Numbered from the stretch's first letter, positions 15,866 through 26,363 are shown. The stretch is 64,000 bases of DNA from Cohnella sp. CFH 77786 (GCF_019400745.1 NZ_WJIB01000002.1:186001-250000); one strand, 5' to 3'. Made by a program: numbers and translations. Notes: generated by a model from the letters alone, not told the origin.

Positions 15866-16737
15866 CTTTCCGAACGCGACAATCGATACCGGCTTGCCGG
15901 CATTCCATAGTGTTTTTTAAAAGCCGAGCAAAATTGCTCAAGAGACGAGTAGCCGACCGTTTCCGCGATCTGGCTGACGGTCATGGTCGTCGTGGTAAGA
16001 AAATGAGCGGCAGCTCTTATCCTGGCTATGTTGCGTTTTCGAGTAAATGTCATGCCGAAATTATGTTTAATCGTTCTTTCCGTTTGTCTTACGCTTAAAC
16101 CCAATGCGCTCGCAAGCTCTTGCACGGTAATGGTGCGATATTGATGCAGCAAACGTTGTTCAATGGTGGCCAGCCGCTTGTCGTCCAGCGTTTGCAGCGG
16201 TGTTGACGAGAGAGCCGCCTGATCCCCCCTATAATTCCGAATGAGTTTTAGGACAATCTGTTCGAGAATGGTGCCTATATACCGGTGATATCCGATGATT
16301 TTGCGAGTCGTCTCGATGGAAAGCTGATCGAACAGCGACATCAGGTTTTGCGTATCTTGGCCGAACCAGAACGGAGTTTGCACGAAGGTTTCGGTCATGA
16401 GATCAAGTTCCGGATCCCGGGTAGGCTCGTGATCCAGTAACTCGAAGCAAATGCAGTATTCCGACATGGGAGCAGAAGGATTGGTGATCTGCTCATGGAC
16501 GACATCAGGGCCGGTCATAAACAAGGTGCCGGGGACGATCGGATAACGATGGCCGTTCGCGATCAACGTACCTTGCCCGAGAGGGATATAGTGCAACTCA
16601 TAGCTTCGTTTGCTATGGATATGTTCCGGAAAAGAACGATAAAACGTGCCGAAATGGATATAGGGCACATTCAGTGCCAATCCGCCGACCTTGATCTTCA
16701 GATTCGTATTTTCCAGGTGGATCGGCGGCAAATTCAT
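15862..16737 (-). CDS. AraC-family transcriptional regulator
   Basis: A 291-residue AraC/XylS regulator with an N-terminal cupin (HIHSKRSYELHYIPLGQGTLI, then GTLFMTGPDVVHEQ) and a C-terminal double HTH (TVQELASALGLSVRQTERTIK, then VSQIAETVGYSSLEQFCSAFKKHYG). SD GAGGAGCGA precedes ATG 16737. It is divergent from the large GH95-like gene at 16894 with 156 bases between, and is its likely regulator. The glycosidase substrate suggests a deoxy- or galacto-sugar effector, but that is inference. Confidence 0.92.
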   Translation of the reverse strand: MNLPPIHLENTNLKIKVGGLALNVPYIHFGTFYRSFPEHIHSKRSYELHYIPLGQGTLIANGHRYPIVPGTLFMTGPDVVHEQITNPSAPMSEYCICFELLDHEPTRDPELDLMTETFVQTPFWFGQDTQNLMSLFDQLSIETTRKIIGYHRYIGTILEQIVLKLIRNYRGDQAALSSTPLQTLDDKRLATIEQRLLHQYRTITVQELASALGLSVRQTERTIKHNFGMTFTRKRNIARIRAAAHFLTTTTMTVSQIAETVGYSSLEQFCSAFKKHYGMPASRYRLSRSES

Positions 16738-16770
16738 GTTTCATTCGCTCCTCAGGCCGGATGTGTTCTC

Positions 16771-16858
16771 ATTATAACCCGATCTGCGAAATTGCGACAT
16801 CTGCAACGAGGATCTGTCGTGCAGGCGAATGCTGCTTTCTATTCGGAATCGTTATAAT
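16771..16858. promoter_or_regulatory. Divergent promoter region (AraC / GH95-like)
   Basis: Two TATAAT boxes face away from each other: one on the minus strand (complement of ATTATA at 16771-16776) for the AraC gene and one on the plus strand at 16853-16858 for the GH95-like gene. Neither has a good -35 box, as expected for activator-dependent promoters. The bases between could hold the AraC binding sites, but I cannot delimit them. Confidence 0.4.
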
Positions 16859-16893
16859 AAGAGCCACGACGAACTGAAGGAGGGTATGATAGC

Positions 16894-19611
16894 ATGACCA
16901 ATGACTCGAAATCTGTACGCCTGTATGATAAAGGAAATTACGCCGGCACCTATACGGAGGTTCCGGCGTCCAATCCCGGTCGGGCGTGGCGGGACGGCAT
17001 GGTGAGCGGAAACGGCGAGAACGGATACGTCACGTCCGGATCGCCGTATTCGGACACCTTTATTTTTCAATATATGTGGTTCAACTATCCATCCCGCGAT
17101 CCGAGAGTGATTCCGGAAGAGCTGACGGGGCAGCTGGCCGAGGCCAGGCGGAATGTATTTCATTTGAATGATCAATGGAAGATTACGTTTCCGGACGGGA
17201 CAACCCGGAGAAGAACCTTTTATTACAGCTATCACCCGGGACACCAGCTCAGACTAAGCGTGACGAATAAGGGAACCGTGTCCGGCTACGAAAGATGGAC
17301 GAACTATGAAACGGCGGAAACCGGCGTGCGTTATTCCGATGAATGCGGCGAGTGGATCCGAACCTCATTCACGTCCAGGGAAGACAATGTATCCATTACG
17401 AAGATCGCGCAATCGTCCGCCGGCGCCAAGATCAACATGATCATCTCCATCGATGACATTTCAGGCATGTACAAGGCGCGGGACGGTGCGTCCGAGTTGT
17501 CGGCACTCCAATACAAAAAGCTGGTAGATCCAAACGCCGAATATATCGCGCAGGTTGCCCATTATCCGTCCTACCCGGGCAGCGAGCTGATCGATGGGGG
17601 ATACGCCGGCTTGACCCGGGTTGTGGTCGTGAACGGAACCCAGAAGCGAGTGCTGCTCGCCGACACGGATGAATCGATGAATGTCGGAGAGGAACAGAAT
17701 CCTGCGATTCAAGTGAGCGATGCCGACGCCGTATATTTAATCACGCAATCGAACAGAACTTTCGACATGGGCAAAATCGATGATTTTGCCGGCATGACGC
17801 AGTACGCTATCGTGGACAGTCTGTTTCGGAATACGAATGCTGTCGCAATTAAATATCGGGACGTTACCGGCAATTTCGATTACTACGCGGCCCTTGCGCC
17901 TCATGCGCTGAAGCATGCCGCGGAATTTAACGCCGTACGTTTTTCCCTTGCAGGCGACGAAGATGACAAGAGCGCAGACAATGTAACGTTGATCAATGCG
18001 CAGAAGGCATCCCAATCGAGAATCCATCATGCTTTCATGGAGCAGGTGTACAACCAGGGACGATATGCCTTGATTTGCTGCAGCGGCTCAAGCGCGCCGC
18101 GGTTGTATGGCATGTGGACCGGAGAGTGGAATCCGGGCTGGCGCGCCATCTATACCCTCGACGCCAACGTGAATTTGCAGGTTTCTCCCATGAATACAGG
18201 CCATTTGACGTATGCCCCGCTTGGGTATATCACCTTCTTCTTGCGAAATACGCCCGATTTTGAATCCAATGCGCGAATGGCCTACGGGATGCATGATGCG
18301 CTGCAGGTATCGGTCAACTCGGACGGCGACCGCGGGATGCATGTGGAATACGACAATGACTACCCGTTTCAATATTGGAACGCGGGGGCAAGCTGGTGTC
18401 TGCTTCCCATCTTCGAATATTGGCAGTGCTTCGGCAACCAACAGATCCCGATCAACGATCACATGAGAATCCATGAACTGAAGCCGATTCTCAGCGTTAA
18501 GGATGGGGGGCTGACGGATGAAGAATTCGATAGGCTGCTCGAAAAGGGATATTTGGATTTGGAAAAAGATATTTTGCTTCCGCTGTTGACCAAGCAGGCG
18601 AATTTCTGGGAGCAGCTCTGCACGCCGGAGTTCTATACGGATGTAAACGGCAATGCGTGCTATGAGCAAGGCAAGATAAGGCTGCATCCGGGTGAGAAAT
18701 ACATGTTTATCCCCACCTACTCGCCGGAGAATCATCCCATTGGTTACAACAGTACGATTACGGCCAATGCGACCATGGATATTTCAGCCGCGCGGGACGG
18801 ACTGCTTATGGTCATCACCATGGAAAAAGCAGTGAAGCGCGACGGATATGAAGACGCAGCAGCCAAATGGGAGTCATTGCTGGAGCTGCTGCCGGACTAC
18901 AAGGTGGACAAGGACGGCGCTTTGCGCGAATGGGCGATGAACGAATATACGGAGAACAACAACCACCGTCATTTGAGCCACCTCTATCCGGCATGGCCCG
19001 CCTATGAGACGCAGAACGATGCAGAGCTCGCGAAAGCCGCCGTGATCGCACTGGAGAACCGAAATAAATACAATACATTGGACGCCACGGCGGGGCACGG
19101 CTGGATGCACAAGGCGCTGGTCTGCGCGAGATTAAAAGACGGCAACGCAGTCGCGGCTTCCCTTCTCCCGATGATGACGGATTCCGGTTACTACGCATCC
19201 CTGATGACGGATCATGACACCAACGGAAGATGCGATACCTACTGTACGGATACTTTATTCGGTACGGTGGGAGCGGTCAATGAAGCGTTGCTATTCTCCA
19301 ATACGGGTGAGATTGAGGTGCTTCCGGCATTGCCATCCGAATGGACATCGGGATCCATTCACGGGCTCATGGCGAGAACCCAGGTGGAGGTCGCCGCTTT
19401 ATCATGGGATCTCTTATCCAAAGCGGTGAGCGTTACCTTGATTTCCATTGCTCCTCCCAACGAAATCAAATTAAAATTGGGTATTCCTTGGATGAAAGCA
19501 ACGGTCAACGGAAAAGAAGCAACGGTGCTTGAAGAGGGATTCGGCAAACATATTCGCTTATCGCTGAATTCCGCATTAGACGTTACAGTCGAATTTACAT
19601 TGACCGATTGA
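16894..19611 (+). CDS. Divergent GH95-like glycosidase (paralogue 2)
   Basis: A 905-residue protein longer and more divergent than the other two GH95 proteins here. The N-terminal sandwich begins with WRDGMVSGNGENGYVTSG, matching the [10 protein letters not shown] block. The barrel contains MNTGHLTYAPLGY and WNAGASWCLLPIFEYWQ. The Glu motif is kept as YSPENHPIGYNS and the late loop reads CTDTLFGTVGAVNEALL, so the Asp corresponding to QIDGN is shifted by one residue. NNHRHLSHLYPAWPAYE is the conserved His block. It is probably a GH95 subfamily with altered specificity (fucose, L-galactose or another sugar). It has no signal peptide. SD GAAGGAGGG precedes ATG 16894. The gene stands alone, followed by a terminator, and is divergent from an AraC gene. 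Confidence 0.82.
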   Translation: MTNDSKSVRLYDKGNYAGTYTEVPASNPGRAWRDGMVSGNGENGYVTSGSPYSDTFIFQYMWFNYPSRDPRVIPEELTGQLAEARRNVFHLNDQWKITFPDGTTRRRTFYYSYHPGHQLRLSVTNKGTVSGYERWTNYETAETGVRYSDECGEWIRTSFTSREDNVSITKIAQSSAGAKINMIISIDDISGMYKARDGASELSALQYKKLVDPNAEYIAQVAHYPSYPGSELIDGGYAGLTRVVVVNGTQKRVLLADTDESMNVGEEQNPAIQVSDADAVYLITQSNRTFDMGKIDDFAGMTQYAIVDSLFRNTNAVAIKYRDVTGNFDYYAALAPHALKHAAEFNAVRFSLAGDEDDKSADNVTLINAQKASQSRIHHAFMEQVYNQGRYALICCSGSSAPRLYGMWTGEWNPGWRAIYTLDANVNLQVSPMNTGHLTYAPLGYITFFLRNTPDFESNARMAYGMHDALQVSVNSDGDRGMHVEYDNDYPFQYWNAGASWCLLPIFEYWQCFGNQQIPINDHMRIHELKPILSVKDGGLTDEEFDRLLEKGYLDLEKDILLPLLTKQANFWEQLCTPEFYTDVNGNACYEQGKIRLHPGEKYMFIPTYSPENHPIGYNSTITANATMDISAARDGLLMVITMEKAVKRDGYEDAAAKWESLLELLPDYKVDKDGALREWAMNEYTENNNHRHLSHLYPAWPAYETQNDAELAKAAVIALENRNKYNTLDATAGHGWMHKALVCARLKDGNAVAASLLPMMTDSGYYASLMTDHDTNGRCDTYCTDTLFGTVGAVNEALLFSNTGEIEVLPALPSEWTSGSIHGLMARTQVEVAALSWDLLSKAVSVTLISIAPPNEIKLKLGIPWMKATVNGKEATVLEEGFGKHIRLSLNSALDVTVEFTLTD

Positions 19612-19626
19612 CGGGATACCGCTCCG

Positions 19627-19670
19627 GACAGCGAATAGGGGATAATCTCCCCTTGAAGCTGTCTTTTTTT
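19627..19670 (+). terminator. Rho-independent terminator after GH95-like gene
   Basis: Outer arms GACAGC (19627-19632) and GCTGTC (19658-19663) and an inner GGGGA/TCCCC stem are followed by a run of seven T. It closes the single-gene transcript of the GH95-like gene. Confidence 0.8.
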
Positions 19671-19745
19671 CATTGTTAATATATCCGATCCCAAAAAAGC
19701 ACGATAGGTTAGTTGCTTGTCATGTTAATGAATTGTTTCCGGATG

Positions 19746-19759
19746 GATAAGCGCTTACA
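19746..19759 (+). promoter_or_regulatory. Candidate cre site (CcpA box)
   Basis: GATAAGCGCTTACA matches the Bacillus cre consensus TGWAANCGNTNWCA at all but its first two positions and contains the core AAGCGCTT palindrome. It lies about 50 bases upstream of the GH43 start at 19809, a usual place for catabolite repression of a glycosidase gene. Prediction by eye only. Confidence 0.45.
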
Positions 19760-19808
19760 ATCGATACATAAGAGGCTGGAAAAACGTCATGGAAAGGATG
19801 TCCCCGTT

Positions 19809-21374
19809 ATGGAAGATAACGATCATCTGTTATCGAAGAAGGGAGCTTGGGGGGATCAAGGGGACGGCACTTATATCAACCCTGTCTTGCCGGGAGATTA
19901 CAGCGATCCGGACGTCATTCGGGTCGGGGATGATTATTACGGTATTTCCTCCACCTTGCATTGCTCTCCGGGGATGGCGGTGCTGCATTCCAAAGACCTT
20001 GTCAATTGGAGAATGATCGGGCATGTGGTTCAAGATTTGACGAGCATCGGCCCGGAATACGGTTATGATCGAATGAACCGTTACGGCAGAGGAGTCTGGG
20101 CGGGCGCGATCCGATTCCACGAGGATAAGTACTGGGTGTATTTTTTCACGCCCGATGAGGGGTTGTTTATGAGCACGTCTTCCGATCCGGCGGGACCTTG
20201 GGAGCCGCCTCATCAGGTTTGGGCGGTTAGCGGCTGGGACGACTGCTGTCCGTTTTGGGACGATGACGGACAAGGCTACCTGGTTGCCACCCATTTTGCC
20301 GGTAACTACAATATTCATTTGTTTAAACTTAGCGAAGACGGCAAAGAGCTATTGCATGACAGCGATACGATTATTCATCGGTACAAAGGAAGCGAAGCCA
20401 ATAAGCTCTACAAAATAAACGGGTATTACTATTTTTTCCACAGCGAGGTTCGACTTGAGGAAGGCGCCCAGGTCAGAGTCGTTATGATGTTGCGGTCCGA
20501 ACATATTTACGGGCCCTACGAGGAAAAGGAGCTTATCCATACGCACGGCATGGAGGTAGACCGGGAGCCCAATCAAGGCGGACTCGTACAGACGGTTTCC
20601 GGGGAATGGTACTTCATCAGTCATCAAGGAACAGGCGGGTATTATGAGGGGAGAACCCTTCATTTGTTGCCCGTAACGTGGGTGGAGGGATGGCCGATCA
20701 TCGGCAAAGATACGGACGGCGACGGAATCGGGGAGATGGTATGGGGAGGCAAGAAGCCGATTGACGGGTATCCCATGACGGTTCTTTCCGCGAACGACGA
20801 TTTTGACCGAGCGGTGCTTGAGCCGTATTGGGAATGGAATCATCAGCCAAGAGCCGGCAAATGGTCGTTAAAAGAACGCCCTGGCTATTTGCGCCTATAC
20901 GCATGCCAACCGGTGGATAAGGATAATTTCTTTACCGTCTGCAACGTCATTACACAAAGAGCGTTCAGAACCGTTCACAATACGGCAACTGTAAAAATAG
21001 AGATCGGCGGCATGGCAGACGGGCAAGAAGCGGGGCTTTGCCACTTTGCGCGAACCTATTGCACGATTGGCGTTCATCAACAGAAGGGGACAAGGGTTCT
21101 GAAGTTTAACGATTCGGGCAAGTTCGAATGGGGCCCTGCAATAACGGTTTCCACCCTTTGGTTAAAGTCTGTGTGGGGCCTGGACGGCATCAACCGGTTC
21201 GAATATAGCATCGATGGGGTGAATTTCACTGGTTTTGGAGACGTCTATCAGCTGGGTTGGGGGCATTATCGGGGAGACCGGATCGGATTATACAGCTATA
21301 ATCGCGAGAGTGAACGAGGTTATATCGATGTAGATCAATTTTGTCATGAGGTCGCGGGAGCCTCGACTACGTAA
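19809..21374 (+). CDS. GH43-family beta-xylosidase/arabinofuranosidase
   Basis: A 521-residue GH43 enzyme. Propeller motifs: base Asp in NPVLPGDYSDPDVIRVGDDYYG, RGVWAGAIRFHEDKYWVYF, WDDCCPFWDDDGQGYLVATH, and probable acid Glu in GSEANKLYKINGYYYFFHSE. The C-terminal 190 residues form a concanavalin-like beta-sandwich (SANDDFDRAVLEPYWEWNHQ onward), the layout of GH43 subfamilies close to XynB. The open frame extends to 19713, but ATG 19809 has GGAAAGGA 10 bases upstream and starts just before the family homology; the longer version also overlaps the cre-like site. It is intracellular. The GH95 gene follows after 21 bases, so the two form an operon. Confidence 0.9.
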   Translation: MEDNDHLLSKKGAWGDQGDGTYINPVLPGDYSDPDVIRVGDDYYGISSTLHCSPGMAVLHSKDLVNWRMIGHVVQDLTSIGPEYGYDRMNRYGRGVWAGAIRFHEDKYWVYFFTPDEGLFMSTSSDPAGPWEPPHQVWAVSGWDDCCPFWDDDGQGYLVATHFAGNYNIHLFKLSEDGKELLHDSDTIIHRYKGSEANKLYKINGYYYFFHSEVRLEEGAQVRVVMMLRSEHIYGPYEEKELIHTHGMEVDREPNQGGLVQTVSGEWYFISHQGTGGYYEGRTLHLLPVTWVEGWPIIGKDTDGDGIGEMVWGGKKPIDGYPMTVLSANDDFDRAVLEPYWEWNHQPRAGKWSLKERPGYLRLYACQPVDKDNFFTVCNVITQRAFRTVHNTATVKIEIGGMADGQEAGLCHFARTYCTIGVHQQKGTRVLKFNDSGKFEWGPAITVSTLWLKSVWGLDGINRFEYSIDGVNFTGFGDVYQLGWGHYRGDRIGLYSYNRESERGYIDVDQFCHEVAGASTT

Positions 21375-21395
21375 ATAGGAGGACTTGAAATCCAT

Positions 21396-23768
21396 ATGCA
21401 TATTCAGTTTCGTTCCCCGGCCGTTTATTGGGTAGAAGCGCTGCCCGTCGGCAATGGCAGACTCGGCGCGATGGTCTTTGGCGGCATCGGGAAAGAACGC
21501 ATCGCGTTGAATGAAGACACGCTTTGGTCGGGCTGCCCCAGGGATTGGAACAATCCGGGAGCGAAAGAAGTGCTGCCGAGAATACGGGAGTTGATCGCGC
21601 AAGAAAAGTACGGGGAAGCGGATCGGCTCTGCAAGGAAATGATGGGGCCGTATACGCAATCCTATTTGCCTTTCGGCGATTTGCACATCGTGATGGATCA
21701 CGGTCAGCTAAGCCGCCGGGGCTACAGCCGGAAGCTTGATCTCTCCACCGGGATTGCGACCGTAGACTATAACGTCGGCGGCGTTCCATACACTCGGGAA
21801 ATATTCGCCTCGCATCCCGACCAGGCGATTGTCGTGCGGTTAACGGCGGGCAAGGAGGGCTTCCTGAGCTTTCGGGCCAAGCTGGACAGTCCGCTGCGAT
21901 ATGCATCGAAACCGGATGGCGGTCACTTTACGATATCCGGGCATGCGCCGGAGCACGTGGAGCCGAGTTACCGTGATGCGGAAAATCCGGTGCGTTACGG
22001 CGATCCCCATACGTCTAAAGGTTTGAAATTCCATGGACGCCTGGCGGTCACGCATGAAGGCGGAACGGCGCGGGCCGATGCCGACGGCTTGCACGTCAAG
22101 GGAGCGACGGTTGCCACCTTGTACTTCAGCGCGGCGACAAGTTTCGACCCGGGCATTGGCGCAAGCAGCCCCGAACGCGATCCGGAACAATGGACCGCCG
22201 AGGCGATTCAATCCATATGCGGGAAGGAATATACGGAGGTTCTTCATCGTCATCTGGACGATCACCTCCAGCTGTTCGGCAGGGTTGCCCTGCATCTGGG
22301 CGAAAGCAAAGCGCCCGCAGAGATGCCTACGGATCAGCGGATTGCCCAATACGGCAGCAGTGATCCAGGTCTGGTCGAGCTATTGTTCCAGTATGGACGC
22401 TACTTGTTGATTGCCAGCTCGCGTCCGGGAACCACGCCGGCCAATCTGCAAGGCATATGGAATGAAGAGACGAGGGCGCCCTGGAGCAGCAATTATACGC
22501 TCAATATTAACGCGGAAATGAATTATTGGCCCGCGGAAACGTGCAATATGGCGGAGCTGCACGAGCCGCTGATCGATTTCATCGGCAGGCTGGCCGTTCA
22601 CGGCAAGAAGACGGCGGAAACGAACTATGGCGCAAGGGGATGGGTCGCGCACCACAATTCGGACCTGTGGGGACAAACGGCGCCGGTGGGCGATTATGGA
22701 GACGGGGACCCGGTTTGGGCCTTCTGGCCGATGGGCGGCGTATGGTTGACCCAGCATCTGTGGGAGCATTACGCCTTCAGTGGCAACGAAGCTTATTTGC
22801 GGCATACGGCATACCCGATCATGAAGGAAGCGTCGTTGTTTTGTCTGGATTGGCTGATCGAAAATCAGGACGGTTATTTCATCACTTCGCCCGCCACCTC
22901 TCCGGAGCACAAATTTCTGGCTGCGGATCACCGACACGCCGTAAGCGAAGCGACGACGATGGATTTGTCCTTGATCGCGGAACTGTTCGACAACTGTATC
23001 TTATCCGCACAGCAGCTCAAGATCGACGAAGATTTCGTCCGAACCCTTCAGGAAACGAAGCAACGGCTGCTGCCGCTTCAAATCGGCAAGCAAGGCCAAT
23101 TGCAGGAATGGTCCCAAGATTTCGAAGGCGAGGACGTTCATCATCGTCACGTCTCCCATCTGGTCGGGATTTACCCCGGGCGGCTGATCACGGAGCAGTC
23201 TTCTCCCGCCCTGTTCCATGCTGCGAAGACATCGCTTGAAATCAGAGGAGACGGAGGTACGGGGTGGAGTCTCGGCTGGAAAATCGGTCTATGGGCCAGA
23301 TTCAAGGACGGCAATCGCGCGGAACGGCTGATTTCGAATTTGCTAACTCTCGTCAAAAGTGATGGCCCGATTAACTATGAACGAGGCGGTGTCTATCCCA
23401 ATCTGTTCGACGCGCATCCGCCTTTCCAGATCGACGGGAACTTCGCTGCCACGGCGGGGATTGCCGAGATGCTGCTGCAATCCCATCAAGGATGGCTGGA
23501 ACTGCTGCCGGCGCTGCCCGATTCCTGGAAGAACGGGTATGTCAAAGGATTACGGGCGCGAGGGGGCTATGAAGTCGATCTGGAGTGGAACAACGGCTCG
23601 TTGTCGAAGGCGGAAATCGAAGTTTCCATCACGCAGATTTGCCGAGTGCTCGTCAAGCAAAAGGTCCGGATTACGCAAGAAGGAGAAGAAGTTACTTATT
23701 CGATAATGGAGAACGGCTGCATCGGATTCCACGTAATAAGCGGGCATCGTTACGTTGTGTTCTCCTAA
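21396..23768 (+). CDS. GH95 alpha-L-fucosidase / alpha-L-galactosidase (paralogue 3)
   Basis: A 790-residue typical GH95 enzyme, clearly a paralogue of the one at 5224. It starts almost directly with the family motif [17 protein letters not shown] and has [44 protein letters not shown], Glu504 in SPEH and Asp680 in [22 protein letters not shown] lies 13 bases before ATG 21396, rather far, but no better in-frame start is visible. Cytoplasmic. Coupled with the GH43 gene upstream, it suggests a substrate with both pentose and fucose/L-galactose branches. The stop overlaps by 4 bases that of the convergent SLH-rhodanese gene; no terminator hairpin is visible between them. Confidence 0.93.
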   Translation: MHIQFRSPAVYWVEALPVGNGRLGAMVFGGIGKERIALNEDTLWSGCPRDWNNPGAKEVLPRIRELIAQEKYGEADRLCKEMMGPYTQSYLPFGDLHIVMDHGQLSRRGYSRKLDLSTGIATVDYNVGGVPYTREIFASHPDQAIVVRLTAGKEGFLSFRAKLDSPLRYASKPDGGHFTISGHAPEHVEPSYRDAENPVRYGDPHTSKGLKFHGRLAVTHEGGTARADADGLHVKGATVATLYFSAATSFDPGIGASSPERDPEQWTAEAIQSICGKEYTEVLHRHLDDHLQLFGRVALHLGESKAPAEMPTDQRIAQYGSSDPGLVELLFQYGRYLLIASSRPGTTPANLQGIWNEETRAPWSSNYTLNINAEMNYWPAETCNMAELHEPLIDFIGRLAVHGKKTAETNYGARGWVAHHNSDLWGQTAPVGDYGDGDPVWAFWPMGGVWLTQHLWEHYAFSGNEAYLRHTAYPIMKEASLFCLDWLIENQDGYFITSPATSPEHKFLAADHRHAVSEATTMDLSLIAELFDNCILSAQQLKIDEDFVRTLQETKQRLLPLQIGKQGQLQEWSQDFEGEDVHHRHVSHLVGIYPGRLITEQSSPALFHAAKTSLEIRGDGGTGWSLGWKIGLWARFKDGNRAERLISNLLTLVKSDGPINYERGGVYPNLFDAHPPFQIDGNFAATAGIAEMLLQSHQGWLELLPALPDSWKNGYVKGLRARGGYEVDLEWNNGSLSKAEIEVSITQICRVLVKQKVRITQEGEEVTYSIMENGCIGFHVISGHRYVVFS

Positions 23769-24538
23769 ATTAAATGATACGGATACTGCCCAATACCTGG
23801 AATTGTGTACACTCTGCTATAGCCTGCATCTATAAGTGCTTGGGCAGCCAACGAGCTCTTATACCCCTTATGACAGTAAAGGATTATTGGAGTATCCTTT
23901 CTATTGCATACCGAGAACGGGTTATTGGATATATTCTGTAACGGTATACAAATGCTTTCCAGTATATGTCCGATCTTATACTCCTCATGAGTCCGCACAT
24001 CAACAAGCATTGCAGTTTTATCATTTAACAACAGTTGCCATGCTTCATCGGGGGACAGATTTTTACTTTGAATTTCTCTGCCCCCAGTCTGAGGAATACG
24101 TTGGTCTCTGTCAAGCATTCTTACAACAACTGCTGCAGCCTCCGCGCGAGTTAAGCTGCCCACAGCGTCGAACACGTTATTGTCACGCGCGAGCATGATA
24201 CCTTTAACATACACCTGCGCGATATGCATAACGCAGGTATGGCAGGAATATAAGTCTCTCAGCTTTTCTGCCGCCGACCATTCATGCTCATCTCTTTCTC
24301 CGAAATCGGTTTTAAGCGCCTCATGAACGATTCTTGCAGCGGAACGACGCTCAATGGGTTTGTTTATGTTTGTTAGATCATAGTCCTCTATTATTCCCTT
24401 ATGCAACGCGTAATCCATATATCCTGATGACCAACTGCCACGCGTCGGCTCTATAATGCCTTTACTGCTTCTAATTACCATTGTCACAAACTGTTCGGTC
24501 GTAACATGATCCTCGGGATGAAATAAGCCGCCATTCAT
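23765..24538 (-). CDS. SLH-repeat / rhodanese fusion protein
   Basis: A 257-residue protein. Residues 1-145 contain S-layer-homology-type repeats: the tail of one ([19 protein letters not shown]), a second ([18 protein letters not shown] and [12 protein letters not shown]), and a third ending in [15 protein letters not shown]. Residues 160-257 form a rhodanese domain with [14 protein letters not shown] and the active loop YCHKGYKSS, Cys222. It has no signal peptide, so an S-layer role is doubtful as it stands. The first SLH repeat lacks its beginning, suggesting the gene has lost its 5' end where it abuts the GH27 stop (1 base apart). Cys pairs in LYSCHTC are unusual for SLH repeats. The SD is poor; expression probably depends on GH27 translation. 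Function unknown. Confidence 0.75.
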   Translation of the reverse strand: MNGGLFHPEDHVTTEQFVTMVIRSSKGIIEPTRGSWSSGYMDYALHKGIIEDYDLTNINKPIERRSAARIVHEALKTDFGERDEHEWSAAEKLRDLYSCHTCVMHIAQVYVKGIMLARDNNVFDAVGSLTRAEAAAVVVRMLDRDQRIPQTGGREIQSKNLSPDEAWQLLLNDKTAMLVDVRTHEEYKIGHILESICIPLQNISNNPFSVCNRKDTPIILYCHKGYKSSLAAQALIDAGYSRVYTIPGIGQYPYHLI

Positions 24539-24539
24539 A

Positions 24540-26363
24540 TTAAACAGGAGTTACTCTTAGGGTAACATTGTCGTAGGCGTCAATTCCTGTAACAGAGAAG
24601 GTCCTTGAAATGTTCGTTGTAACCTCGCCTGTCCATAAATCCCTTACATAAAAACTTCTAGAATTTTTAAATTTTACATCGCTAATCATTTTATGCCCAA
24701 TGTAATCGATAATACGGCTTACATCAACGGAATGCTCCTTCGTATCTCTTGAGTCGCTGAGATTAATAAAGGATATTGCAAGATCTCCGTTCGCAAGAGG
24801 CTTTACAAGAATATCAACACGGTTGGTATTCGTAATATAAGCCGTATCGGGATTGGTATTATCGAGCGAGCAGTAAATTCTTTTTGCCTGAATACCGAGG
24901 GGATCTTGATTCAAGGCGATTACGTCTTTATTCGCAATAATCTTCCATAGCTCGTCCCCCTTGGCAACCCGTCTTAAATCCAATCCAAGCATAATCGGAG
25001 CATTCATCATACACCACATCGTCATATGCGTTTTATCCATGGGATTTGTAATTCCGTTCATACCGATTACAAGCATATCGGGATCGTTCCAACCCTTTTC
25101 CAGTCCGGCAAACTCGTCCATAATAACCGCCTTACTGTACTGCGAGGTTATGCTTGCGGTATGATTTGAACTCCATTCGGCGGAGCCCGGATCACCGTCA
25201 GAGCCGACACAGAAGGTGATATCATTAAGAATACGCCATGAGTCCCCGACTTTATATCCCCAGTTATGGGGCTGTGTCTTACCCCATTCACAGATGGAGA
25301 ATACAACATCATGATCAGGGTCGGCCTTGTTCAGGCCTTCAAGCAGAGCCGCATAGGAATTAAGGGTATTTTCCTGCCTTCTGTGATTCATGAGACGTAT
25401 GATATTTTCTCCCTCGCTTAGGGATACCGTTATTTCTTCCGAATCTTCAAATGCAGCTGTACTTGGGGTAAGAGGAAGCAAATGATCAAAATATCTAGTT
25501 TCATGATCTGCGCTTCCTACTGCAAGCTGAAGCCAGCGTCCAATGCCTTCCTCCTCGCCGCTTGCGTAATTTACGGTTATGGCGTATTTTCCGCCAGCCG
25601 GCGCGTTCACAGTAAACTGAAGCTCGCCCCAACGGTCGCCCACAGGCGTCGTACCCACGTTTGTTCCGTCGAATGTACCGATATTTGTTACATAGTCGCC
25701 ACTGTTTTTGGATGCACCCTGGCCTAAAAGCACACCGTCCTTAACTGCATTTAAAGTGATTTTCAGCCCTTCACCCGAAACCGTTATGCTTCTGATATTC
25801 GGGGCATAGGAATACTTTGCATTCGCTGAGTCTGAGAACGTTGCATTGTCCCAGAGGTAGTAGCAGTTATCAACCTTTATAAAGTCAACCCCCCAGTCAA
25901 TATAAGACCTCGTGTCGACATCCTCAAAGCCGCACGTACCTACCGCAGAGCCTGCACAAAGGTTCGTGCCTATATCATTGTACATACCGAATTTAAGTCC
26001 CTTGCTGTGGATGTAATCGGATAATGCCTTAAAGCCGCTTGGAAATTTAATCGTTTCATTTGAAAGTAAGCCGTTTACGCGCTCGGACTTGTAGCAGCCG
26101 TCATCGAGCACGACATACTTGTATCCCAGATCCGCAAGTCCCAAATCAACAATCGCGTCTGCCATTGCTTTTGTGAGTTCCTCATTGTTCTTGCTTCCAA
26201 AAGCATTCCAGCTGTTCCAGCCCATGGCAGGGAGACGTCCCCGCTTTTTATCTAAAAGCACCTTGCCGTTTGAGAAAGCCGGAAACATATAGTCAGGATC
26301 CGTGATCTCGTCAGGCGCAGTCCTTGATGTAGTTCTAGCCTTTAAATTCATAAGCTTGTCCAT
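24540..26363 (-). CDS. GH27 alpha-galactosidase with a module inserted in the barrel
   Basis: A 607-residue GH27 retaining alpha-galactosidase (or beta-L-arabinopyranosidase). Seen: PAMGWNSWNAFG, YKYVVLDDGCY, FGMYNDIGTNLCAG, nucleophile Asp165 in DFIKVDNCY, acid/base candidate Asp381 in SWRILNDI, GWNDPDMLVIG and ALNQDPLGIQAKRI. About 160 residues (roughly 185-350) interrupt the barrel right after the nucleophile strand. They form a CBM35/CBM6-like sandwich (GELQFTVNAPAGGKYAITVNY) before the barrel resumes at HDVVFSICEWG. A C-terminal beta domain follows. There is no signal peptide. SD AAGGAGG lies 7 bases before the ATG. The gene is divergent from an AraC gene. Style and codon use differ from the GC-richer neighbours, so lateral gain is possible. 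Confidence 0.92.
   Translation of the reverse strand: MDKLMNLKARTTSRTAPDEITDPDYMFPAFSNGKVLLDKKRGRLPAMGWNSWNAFGSKNNEELTKAMADAIVDLGLADLGYKYVVLDDGCYKSERVNGLLSNETIKFPSGFKALSDYIHSKGLKFGMYNDIGTNLCAGSAVGTCGFEDVDTRSYIDWGVDFIKVDNCYYLWDNATFSDSANAKYSYAPNIRSITVSGEGLKITLNAVKDGVLLGQGASKNSGDYVTNIGTFDGTNVGTTPVGDRWGELQFTVNAPAGGKYAITVNYASGEEEGIGRWLQLAVGSADHETRYFDHLLPLTPSTAAFEDSEEITVSLSEGENIIRLMNHRRQENTLNSYAALLEGLNKADPDHDVVFSICEWGKTQPHNWGYKVGDSWRILNDITFCVGSDGDPGSAEWSSNHTASITSQYSKAVIMDEFAGLEKGWNDPDMLVIGMNGITNPMDKTHMTMWCMMNAPIMLGLDLRRVAKGDELWKIIANKDVIALNQDPLGIQAKRIYCSLDNTNPDTAYITNTNRVDILVKPLANGDLAISFINLSDSRDTKEHSVDVSRIIDYIGHKMISDVKFKNSRSFYVRDLWTGEVTTNISRTFSVTGIDAYDNVTLRVTPV

Noticed and set aside
23836..24198. 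Plus-strand open frame of 120 codons opposite the SLH-rhodanese gene
   Set aside because: The minus strand carries a clear rhodanese active loop and SLH repeats; the plus-strand product has no recognisable pattern.
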